From JBAXLO01 sp037134755 (GTDB lineage: Bacteria; Bacteroidota; Bacteroidia; Bacteroidales; JACABE01), in assembly GCA_037134755.1 (NCBI GenBank), contig JBAXLO010000158.1:1-11069 (forward strand): a stretch of DNA of 11,069 bases. Direction: 5' to 3'. The number at the start of each line of letters is the position of its first letter. Positions within the stretch are counted from its first letter, which is position 1. The notes under the pieces were generated by a model that had not been told where the DNA came from, searched no databases, and was given only the letters and a program-made list of their open reading frames with translations. Position numbers and translations under genes: made by a program. Positions 1 through 5,504 of the stretch are shown in pieces.

Positions 1-80
1 TCCCTAACATTGAAGACGTCGTCCCTAACATTGAAGACGTCGTCCCTAACATTGAGGACGTCGTCCCTAACATTGAGGAC
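1..80. repeat. 21-bp tandem direct repeat, 3.8 copies
   Basis: Units begin at 1, 22, 43 and 64, each starting with TCCCTAACATTGA. Units 1-3 end in GACGTCG. The fourth diverges after base 80. Units 1 and 2 are identical, and units 3 and 4 carry A to G at unit position 14. Each full unit contains the palindrome GACGTC. The unit is about 48% G+C, clearly richer than the flanking DNA. It has no spacers, so it is not a CRISPR array. Four of six frames stay open through it. The favoured reading is the minus-strand SSMLGTT frame, because that frame continues to an ATG at 295. Near-identity suggests recent expansion or homogenisation, and copies may continue beyond the left edge. Confidence 0.95.
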
Positions 81-295
81 TGGCTTTCTAAGACGTGGGG
101 CAGAGCCTTTTTGATGTCGGATAAACTCTTTATCATATAAGATAAACAATGTGTTAAGTTGTTTTTAAGCTTATATTCAAGAGATATTAAGTTAAAAAAA
201 TAAAACTCAAAGGCATTACTAAGCAAAATTCTTTCACCAAAATATTCATTAGAATACTTTTTGATTGAAATTGAATTTATGCCTTGAATTGTCAT
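1..295 (-). CDS. Partial repeat-containing protein of unknown function (N-terminal part)
   Basis: This reading frame starts with ATG at 295-293 and stays open for 98 codons to the left edge, so the gene is truncated by the window. I do not recognise the family. An in-frame stop lies only five codons upstream (308-310), so the ATG at 295 is the only ATG start available. The first ~60 residues are ordinary AT-rich coding sequence, mixed charged and hydrophobic, with an aromatic stretch (FEFYFFNL) near residues 32-39 and no signal peptide. From about residue 71 (PHVLESQ) the chain runs into heptads of SSMLGTT encoded by a 21-bp tandem repeat. The only base that differs between repeat units is synonymous here (TCT/TCC, Ser). 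That, and the repeat length being a multiple of three, supports a coding region. It is divergent from the AraC-type gene at 605, which may regulate it. No Shine-Dalgarno sequence is visible. The total length and C-terminus are unknown. Confidence 0.55.
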   Translation of the reverse strand, partial: MTIQGINSISIKKYSNEYFGERILLSNAFEFYFFNLISLEYKLKNNLTHCLSYMIKSLSDIKKALPHVLESQSSMLGTTSSMLGTTSSMLGTTSSMLG

Positions 296-360
296 TTTAC
301 TTTGTGTTTAAATAAGATTGTAAAAGTAGTATATTTTAAAAGGTTTGTAAATGTAACAAT

Positions 361-389
361 CGTGCAAAAACATGTAATAAACGTGCAAA
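361..389. promoter_or_regulatory. Paired CGTGCAAA direct repeats, candidate AraC-type operator
   Basis: CGTGCAAA occurs at 361-368 and again at 382-389, exactly 21 bp apart start to start (two helical turns). Flanking bases are also similar (a/t-rich 5' side, A/T after). AraC-family regulators have two helix-turn-helix units and typically bind direct half-sites about 21 bp apart, and the next plus-strand gene encodes such a regulator. The second box sits where the -33 element of the plus-strand promoter (-7 at 404-411) would be, which would suit activator-dependent transcription. It also overlaps a minus-strand -7 match at 386-393. Binding by the neighbouring protein is inferred. Confidence 0.5.
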
Positions 390-393
390 TTTA
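386..393 (-). promoter_or_regulatory. Candidate -7 element for the minus-strand repeat gene
   Basis: Read on the minus strand this is TAAATTTG, a full match to the Bacteroidota TAnnTTTG element. I see no TTG at the expected 17-23 bp upstream. It would give a leader of roughly 80 nt before the ATG at 295. It overlaps the second CGTGCAAA box, so a protein bound there could block or redirect this promoter. Confidence 0.3.
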
Positions 394-403
394 ATGTGCT
401 TAT

Positions 404-411
404 TATCTTTG
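404..411 (+). promoter_or_regulatory. Candidate -7 element TATCTTTG
   Basis: This is a full match to TAnnTTTG, 14 bp downstream of the second CGTGCAAA box. No TTG lies 17-23 bp upstream, and the box occupies that region, as expected for an activator-dependent promoter. It would give a leader of about 185 nt before the AraC-type gene at 605. A second match lies closer to the gene, so which is used is open. Confidence 0.35.
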
Positions 412-549
412 AATTAGCTTTTGTTAGTTTTAAAAATAGAATTGTATATTGTTAATTGATATTGTTTTAATGTTTTTTTGAAAAATATATCCTCAGGAAT
501 TTTGAAATTTATTATTTAATAAAACAAGCATCAATTACAATATTAGTAG

Positions 550-557
550 TATTTTTG
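550..557 (+). promoter_or_regulatory. Candidate -7 element TATTTTTG for the AraC-type gene
   Basis: This full TAnnTTTG match lies 47 bp before the ATG at 605, a more usual leader length than that of the match at 404. No -33 TTG is visible at 17-23 bp upstream. In A/T-rich DNA such octamers also occur by chance. Confidence 0.35.
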
Positions 558-604
558 TATAAGAAATAGAAAGAAAATGAGCATAAATTTAAAAACAAAA
601 AGAT

Positions 605-1138
605 ATGAACCAAAAAATATATTTTATGAATAGTAAAAGTTGCAGAGAGATAGTGAAGATTATAGTGAAGAAACAAAAATTAAAATACAATTCATTTACA
701 AAAGATGGAATTGATTTTAAAAATAAACTTAGTGATATAGAGTTTAATAATTTTGATGTAGCTCTAAAACTAATGGGGATGTCGTTATATATTACAGAAG
801 AAGTAATTAAGGCTTTAAAATTACATGATTTTATTTATGATATGTTTGGAATTGGAAAAGTAAAACCTGAAGAAGGTTATACCAAATATTTAGGGGATAA
901 GATGAAATGTGGTTATAAGAATATGGAAAAGAGCTATTCGAAAGATATGCATTCTTCTATACATAAATTAATTACTGAAATAAGAGTTGAAATAGCAATT
1001 GAACTTATAAAAGCAGGGGAACTTAGGCTAAATGAAATAGCTATTTACCTGCAATATTATGACTATTCACATTTTTCGCGTCAGCTTGCTAAAGAAACCG
1101 GTCACAGTCCGAGCTACTTTAAAACAAGAAAAAAATAA
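605..1138 (+). CDS. Compact AraC-family transcriptional regulator with HMA-like N-terminal region
   Basis: The C-terminal half is an AraC-type DNA-binding domain (about residues 95-175). The second helix-turn-helix is clear at residues 142-170 (LNEIAIYLQYYDYSHFSRQL, then KETGHSPSYFK), with the family's conserved Y-SHFSR-F/L--ETG-SPS-F pattern. The first helix-turn-helix near residues 104-125 is weaker. At 177 residues it is much shorter than a usual AraC protein (about 280-300) and lacks a cupin sensor domain. Residues 1-65 resemble the small heavy-metal-associated-like (HMA, ferredoxin-like) region in a group of short Bacteroidota AraC proteins. At the place where those carry Cys-x-x-Cys, this one has Ser10-x-x-Cys13. 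The ligand is unknown. The protein is cytoplasmic and binds DNA. Its likely targets are the CGTGCAAA boxes upstream, hence itself and the divergent repeat gene (inferred). The gene ends 5 nt from the convergent nnr stop, with no terminator between. An internal ATG at 626 is possible, but the start at 605 matches the family layout. Confidence 0.85.
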   Translation: MNQKIYFMNSKSCREIVKIIVKKQKLKYNSFTKDGIDFKNKLSDIEFNNFDVALKLMGMSLYITEEVIKALKLHDFIYDMFGIGKVKPEEGYTKYLGDKMKCGYKNMEKSYSKDMHSSIHKLITEIRVEIAIELIKAGELRLNEIAIYLQYYDYSHFSRQLAKETGHSPSYFKTRKK

Positions 1139-1143
1139 GAATT

Positions 1144-2730
1144 TTAATCCTCTTCATCTTCTTCGTCATTATTGTTATTTTCGTTAAACAATTCATTAAG
1201 AAGTGACTTAAAAGTAAGATCATCATTAAGTTCGAAATATGCCTGTGAGAGATGTTCGATAATATCACCTGCTAACATGGTTTCCAAAGAGCGAGGTCCC
1301 AAACAATGCTCTCCAGCCAAACCATGAAGAAATACACCCAACAAAGCTGCATCTTTGGGCTCATAGCCTTGAGCAAGTAAACCGGTGATTACACCTGTAA
1401 GTACGTCACCACTACCCGCAGTAGCCATACCCTGTGTGCCAGAACTGTTGAAATAACAATCGCCTTGGGGTGTAGTAATTGCAGTTTGAGCTCCCTTTAA
1501 TACTATATATATATTGTATTTAACCGACATCTCTCTTTGAAGTGTATTTCTTTCGAAATCATTAGTACTTATGCCAAAAAGCCTTTCAAATTCTTTTTTG
1601 TGAGGTGTTAAAATAGAGTTAGCAGGCACTTTATATAAGATGTCATTATTTAATGATAGTATGTTTAAAGCATCAGCATCAATAACTAAAGGTTTGTGGA
1701 TATTAAGCAATAAATTTCTAAATGCTTCTTGTGTAGAAGCATCAGTGCCAATGCCGGGACCAATTCCGATAGTATCATATTTGAATAAGTTTTTTATAGA
1801 AGTTATTTTGTTTTGATCTTCATCAAGATCCACCATAGCTTCAGGAATAGATATTTGCATAATTAAATTGCCCGAAGCAGGACAATGAACGGTAAGCATA
1901 CCTGCACCCGTACGCAAACATGCTTTTGCTGAGAGTACTGCTGCCCCCATCTTTCCCAAACTTCCGCAAATAAGCAAGGCATGACCAAAAGTGCCTTTAT
2001 TAACAAACATCTCTTTCCTAGGTCGATAGATCTCTTTGACGTCATCTATTATACTAAAATGATTCTTAGTTTCAGTCTCTTCAATAAAGTCGTCATTCAA
2101 ACCTATTCCCAGCATCCTGAATTTGCCTACATATTTAAAATTTTGTTCGAACATAAACGCAAGCTTCGGAAATTGAAACGATAAGGTATAAGTAGCATTT
2201 ATAATTGCATTGGCAGCATCAACCGGAGTATCACAATATAAACCCGAAGGTATATCAACCGAAATCACAGGATATTCGAGCTTATTGATATAATTAATAA
2301 CATCAGCTGTTAAACCTTCAACCGGTTTTGATATTCCTGTACCAAAGATTGCATCAATAATAACAATATCATAATGAAATTCTTTTAAATCGCGAACAGT
2401 ATCTATTTGATTGATTCTAACATCTAATTCGTCAGTTAATCTGTCGAGATTGATTTTGTAATCTTTAGTTGGTTTCGAAGATGTTTTTACTAAATGAACA
2501 TATACATCGTATTCTTTTTCACACAACATACGTGCAATTGCCAAACCATCTCCACCATTATTCCCCTGACCACAATAAATCTCAAAATGCTCAGTATCTT
2601 TATAGTTATCAAGTATCCATTCAACACAAGCATCAGCAGCCCTCTCCATCAAATCAATTGATCTGATAGGATTGTGTTTAATAGTGTAAGCATCAGCTTC
2701 GCGAATTAAATTAACAGGTAGTATTTTCAT
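1144..2730 (-). CDS. nnr: Bifunctional NAD(P)H-hydrate epimerase / ADP-dependent NAD(P)H-hydrate dehydratase
   Basis: This cytoplasmic repair enzyme handles damaged, hydrated NADH and NADPH. The N-terminal YjeF_N (epimerase) domain interconverts R and S hydrates. The C-terminal ribokinase-like domain dehydrates the S form, using ADP in bacteria. Epimerase-domain motifs (about residues 1-215) are GQGNNGGDG at 54-62, DAIFGTG at 126-132 and VDIPSG at 158-163. Dehydratase-domain motifs (about 230-500) are KGTFGHALLICGS at 245-257, GIGPGIG at 322-328, DADALN at 351-356, LTPHKKEF at 374-381, GMATAGSGDVLTG at 434-446 (catalytic-Asp loop) and HGLAGE at 469-474. Both domains look intact, and 528 residues is slightly longer than E. 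coli YjeF. The excess includes an acidic, Asn-rich tail from about 511 (NENNNNDEEDEED). The gene lies 12 nt downstream of the rhomboid gene on the same strand, so co-transcription is likely. No promoter fits in that gap. Confidence 0.97.
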   Translation of the reverse strand: MKILPVNLIREADAYTIKHNPIRSIDLMERAADACVEWILDNYKDTEHFEIYCGQGNNGGDGLAIARMLCEKEYDVYVHLVKTSSKPTKDYKINLDRLTDELDVRINQIDTVRDLKEFHYDIVIIDAIFGTGISKPVEGLTADVINYINKLEYPVISVDIPSGLYCDTPVDAANAIINATYTLSFQFPKLAFMFEQNFKYVGKFRMLGIGLNDDFIEETETKNHFSIIDDVKEIYRPRKEMFVNKGTFGHALLICGSLGKMGAAVLSAKACLRTGAGMLTVHCPASGNLIMQISIPEAMVDLDEDQNKITSIKNLFKYDTIGIGPGIGTDASTQEAFRNLLLNIHKPLVIDADALNILSLNNDILYKVPANSILTPHKKEFERLFGISTNDFERNTLQREMSVKYNIYIVLKGAQTAITTPQGDCYFNSSGTQGMATAGSGDVLTGVITGLLAQGYEPKDAALLGVFLHGLAGEHCLGPRSLETMLAGDIIEHLSQAYFELNDDLTFKSLLNELFNENNNNDEEDEED

Positions 2731-2742
2731 AGATTTAAATTA

Positions 2743-3477
2743 TTATGTGTGTGAAATATTATTACTAAATTTAGGTATATCATTATTTTTATCATTATTT
2801 TCTTCAATTTTATTATCTGATTCCGGTTTTATATCAAGATAATAATCATCAACCAAACCATCATTATTAGTGTCTTCTTCATCTTCATCCCAATGATAAA
2901 CAGGACGCTGTGGCCCCTCATTTCTAAATATAATTGCATAAATAATCCCTGATATTAACCCCATCATGTGAGCTTCCCAAGAGATGTCCTTGTCGGGATA
3001 AAAGTTAGGAAATGCGCCCCAAATGATACTTCCATAAAGAAAAAGTATGAACAAGGATAAAGCCATCAATCTGTTATGACGCCTGATGATACCGCTTAAT
3101 AATAAGAAAGATGTAAAGCCGTAAACCAATCCGCTTGCACCTATATGATAGGCTTCGCGTGCCATTATCCATACTAATATATTAGTTGTAAAATATATTA
3201 ATAAGAATATCTTTAAACCGATATCTTTGTAGAAATAAAATAAAGCAGTACTTAATATTAATAATGGGATTGTATTAGCGTATAAATGAGCCCAGTTAGA
3301 ATGTAATAATGGCGAAAACAAGATGCCCCACAAACCAAAAAGTTTGCGAGGATAGATACCAAATGAAGCAAAGTCAGTTTTCGTTACTTCTTCTACAAGT
3401 TTTATCAACCATAAGATAACTACAAGTATAACGGGTATAAACAAGCTGTAATATAGTCTTTTTTTCTCTGTTAGCAT
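2743..3477 (-). CDS. Rhomboid-family intramembrane serine protease with acidic C-terminal tail
   Basis: This multi-pass inner-membrane protease cleaves transmembrane segments of other proteins; its substrate is unknown. The catalytic residues of the family are present: Ser115 in GASGLVYG (113-120) and His170 in SWEAHMMGLISG (166-177). The HxxxN oxyanion motif is His64-LYA-Asn68. Hydrophobic segments lie near residues 10-28, 46-82, 87-104, 113-130, 137-155 and 168-184, consistent with a six-helix core. From about 187 to 244 there is a non-membrane tail rich in Asp, Glu and Asn. It includes DTNNDGLVDD (202-211), which resembles a calcium-binding DxNxDGxxD loop. The gene is first of a two-gene minus-strand unit with nnr and is divergent from the S41 peptidase gene. 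An ATG at 3477 follows closely on a good TTG-N22-TATATTTG promoter, leaving a very short leader. Confidence 0.93.
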   Translation of the reverse strand: MLTEKKRLYYSLFIPVILVVILWLIKLVEEVTKTDFASFGIYPRKLFGLWGILFSPLLHSNWAHLYANTIPLLILSTALFYFYKDIGLKIFLLIYFTTNILVWIMAREAYHIGASGLVYGFTSFLLLSGIIRRHNRLMALSLFILFLYGSIIWGAFPNFYPDKDISWEAHMMGLISGIIYAIIFRNEGPQRPVYHWDEDEEDTNNDGLVDDYYLDIKPESDNKIEENNDKNNDIPKFSNNISHT

Positions 3478-3478
3478 G

Positions 3479-3486
3479 CGTGCAAA
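3479..3486 (+). promoter_or_regulatory. Third CGTGCAAA octamer, just upstream of the rhomboid start
   Basis: This octamer is identical to the two boxes at 361 and 382 and is the only other copy I found in the window. It lies between the rhomboid ATG (3477) and the -7 element at 3495-3502, over the expected transcription start. It is unpaired: there is no second copy 21 bp away. It may be a weak operator half-site or chance. Confidence 0.2.
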
Positions 3487-3494
3487 TTATATGG

Positions 3495-3527
3495 CAAATA
3501 TAGGTATTAATTAGTTGTGTTTAACAA
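3495..3527 (-). promoter_or_regulatory. Promoter for the rhomboid-nnr unit
   Basis: On the minus strand, TTG (plus 3525-3527) is followed after 22 bp by TATATTTG (plus 3495-3502). This is a full match to the Bacteroidota TTG / TAnnTTTG arrangement. The predicted start would fall about 10 nt before the ATG at 3477, giving a very short leader. Confidence 0.55.
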
Positions 3528-3588
3528 AAATTATGAACAATATAAATTAATTACGTAATAACTACATAATACATTCGTTTATTATCAC

Positions 3589-3596
3589 TAATTTTG
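3589..3596 (+). promoter_or_regulatory. -7 element TAATTTTG for the S41 peptidase gene
   Basis: This is a full TAnnTTTG match 35 bp before the ATG at 3632, a normal leader length. No TTG is seen at 17-23 bp upstream. A 10-bp palindrome, ATTACGTAAT, lies at 3550-3559 in the middle of the divergent region and could be a regulator site (inference only). Confidence 0.5.
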
Positions 3597-3631
3597 ACCT
3601 CTGAAAAATAATATTAAAACTAATAAGAAAC

Positions 3632-5416
3632 ATGACAAGATTAACTAGAAGAATTTTATTTGTATTTATTCTATTATCAGTATGTTTAACACAAATACAT
3701 GCTCAAGAATATGATCCAAAAACAACTGATCAAAAGTTTAATTATGCATTACAATTAATACGTTTTGCTTATTTAGAAAAGGTAAATGAGCCTAAAATTG
3801 TAGATAAAGCAATTGTTGAGATGCTAAAAGAGCTGGATCCTCACTCTATTTATATTTCTAAAGAAGAACTTACAAAAATGAATGAGCCTCTGGAAGGTAA
3901 ATTTGATGGTATAGGAGTTCAATTTCAGATAGTAAAAGATACTATTGTAGTAGTAGATGTTGTAACCGGTGGGCCATCCGAAAAGCTTGGAATTATGGCC
4001 GGTGATAAGATGGTAACTATTGATGGCAAGGGCTGTACAGGTGATACTATAAATAATTCTTATGTTCTTAAAAATCTAAGAGGTAAGAAGGGAACTATTG
4101 TTAAAGTGGGTATTGTACGCAAGAGTCGCAAAGGGGTTATGGAGTTCAATATTACCCGTGATGTGATTCCTTTGACGAGTATTGATGCTATCTTTATGGC
4201 TGCAAAAGAGGTTGGATATATAAGACTTGATCGTTTTTCACGTACTTCTATGGACGAATTCCGTAAAGCACTTGCTGATTTAAAAGCACAAGGGATGAAA
4301 AGCTTAATTCTTGATTTAAGAGAGAATTCAGGAGGTTATTTGGATGTTGCTATTGATTTAGCTGATGAGTTTCTGGATAATGATAAGATGGTAGTTTACA
4401 CAGAAGGTGTTTCCAGCCCTCGACAAGAATATAAATCAACTGACAAGGGTGGTTTTGAGAGAGGTAAATTAGTTGTAATGATTGATGAAGGTTCAGCCTC
4501 AGCTAGTGAAATCGTTTCGGGTGCTATTCAAGATTGGGACAGAGGTTTGATAGTAGGTCGACGTTCTTTCGGCAAAGGGCTTGTTCAAAGACCTTATGAT
4601 TTGCCTGATGGTTCAGTAATTCGATTAACTACTTCTAAGTATTTTACACCTTCAGGACGTTGGATACAAAAGCCTTACACTGACGGATTAGAAAATTATT
4701 ACAAAGATGCATTAAATCGTTATAATAATGGTGAATTGGTTAATCCAGAAAAGATTCATTTCCCTGATTCATTAAAGTATAAGACTAATAATAAACGTAC
4801 TGTATATGGTGGTGGTGGTATTATGCCAGATATCTTTATTCCTATGGATACTTCTAAAATTTCAGATTATTTTGTTGATTTGCGTAGAAAGAATGTTCTT
4901 AACAATTTTGTAATGGATTATATTGATAAGAATAGAGAATCTTTAAAAATGAAATATCCTAAATTTGCTGATTTTCAAAAGGGATTCCAAATGACGGATG
5001 AATTTATGAGTACCTTTACTGCTTTCGCAGAAAAAGAAGGCGTTAAACGTACAAGTGTGAATTCTGATAAATTAAATAAGATTATAAGTCAGTATTATGA
5101 TAAGATAAAGACAGATACTACACTTTCATCAAAGTATAAAAACTATCAAGAAATAGCAACTTATCTTGCTCAAAATAATGATAATCTGAATAAAGAAATT
5201 GCTAAATCAGCTTTAAAAGAAGACGAATCAGATATAAAAGCTGTTGAAAATTCAGAGAAGTATATACGCGTTCAACTAAAAGCTTTATTTGCTCGTAATT
5301 TGTATGATATTAATTCTTATTATCAGGTAGTAAGAGATATTGATGATGCTTTTACTAAAGCCGTTGAAATAATACAAAATGATAAGCTTTTTGACAAACT
5401 AAAAGTAAGTCATTAA
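3632..5416 (+). CDS. S41-family C-terminal processing peptidase (CtpA/Tsp type), secreted
   Basis: This is an exported serine protease of the tail-specific class, which trims or degrades periplasmic or envelope proteins from the C-terminus. A signal peptide spans about residues 1-24 (basic start, hydrophobic core, cleavage after HA before QEY). A PDZ substrate-binding domain follows at about 85-175 (GIGVQFQ, GGPSEKLGIMAGDKMVTIDG). The S41 core is at about 190-345. The catalytic dyad is Ser290 in EGSASASEIVSGA and Lys315 in RSFGKGLVQ, with the 25-residue spacing typical of the family. A C-terminal region of about 185 residues beyond 410 is mostly charged, helical-looking sequence with no motif I recognise. 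At 594 residues it fits the larger Bacteroidota members. The physiological substrate cannot be told from sequence. It has its own promoter and is followed by a strong terminator, so it is probably monocistronic. Confidence 0.95.
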   Translation: MTRLTRRILFVFILLSVCLTQIHAQEYDPKTTDQKFNYALQLIRFAYLEKVNEPKIVDKAIVEMLKELDPHSIYISKEELTKMNEPLEGKFDGIGVQFQIVKDTIVVVDVVTGGPSEKLGIMAGDKMVTIDGKGCTGDTINNSYVLKNLRGKKGTIVKVGIVRKSRKGVMEFNITRDVIPLTSIDAIFMAAKEVGYIRLDRFSRTSMDEFRKALADLKAQGMKSLILDLRENSGGYLDVAIDLADEFLDNDKMVVYTEGVSSPRQEYKSTDKGGFERGKLVVMIDEGSASASEIVSGAIQDWDRGLIVGRRSFGKGLVQRPYDLPDGSVIRLTTSKYFTPSGRWIQKPYTDGLENYYKDALNRYNNGELVNPEKIHFPDSLKYKTNNKRTVYGGGGIMPDIFIPMDTSKISDYFVDLRRKNVLNNFVMDYIDKNRESLKMKYPKFADFQKGFQMTDEFMSTFTAFAEKEGVKRTSVNSDKLNKIISQYYDKIKTDTTLSSKYKNYQEIATYLAQNNDNLNKEIAKSALKEDESDIKAVENSEKYIRVQLKALFARNLYDINSYYQVVRDIDDAFTKAVEIIQNDKLFDKLKVSH

Positions 5417-5441
5417 AAGAATAGTTTTTAGATTATAACTT

Positions 5442-5489
5442 TAAAAGAAAAAGCCATCACTTTATTATGAGTGATGGCTTTTTCTTTTA
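5442..5489. terminator. Bidirectional intrinsic terminator
   Basis: A perfect 20-bp inverted repeat has arms at 5442-5461 and 5470-5489 and an 8-nt loop. The G/C-containing core AAGCCATCACT / AGTGATGGCTT is flanked by A-tract and T-tract arms, so either strand ends in a U-rich run. It lies between the stops of the convergent S41 peptidase and permease genes and should serve both. Confidence 0.92.
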
Positions 5490-5504
5490 TTGATAAGTGT
5501 CTCT

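Larger units (their letters stand above)
296..604. other. AT-rich divergent intergenic region (309 bp)
   Basis: This stretch separates the minus-strand repeat protein from the plus-strand AraC-type gene. It holds candidate -7 promoter elements on both strands, paired CGTGCAAA boxes, and an 18-codon upstream ORF (577-633, ATG to TAG) that overlaps the start of the AraC-type gene in another frame. I see no RNA gene, terminator hairpin or mobile-element end in it. The stretch 412-549 is A/T-rich with no structure I can support. Confidence 0.7.

Noticed and set aside
1..80. CRISPR-like array from regular repeats
   Set aside because: The 21-bp units are contiguous with no spacers, and the unit is a multiple of three that reads through as protein.
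1..80. Insertion-sequence or integron end
   Set aside because: There are no terminal inverted repeats, target duplications or transposase fragments nearby.
82..112. Terminator hairpin (GGCT with AGCC followed by T-run)
   Set aside because: Only four base pairs match with a long loop, and the sequence lies inside the open minus-strand frame.
1981..2184. Plus-strand ORF of 67 codons inside nnr
   Set aside because: It is antisense to the well-conserved Nnr domains and shows no motif. It is a shadow frame, like the ones at 1863-2045 and 2469-2666.
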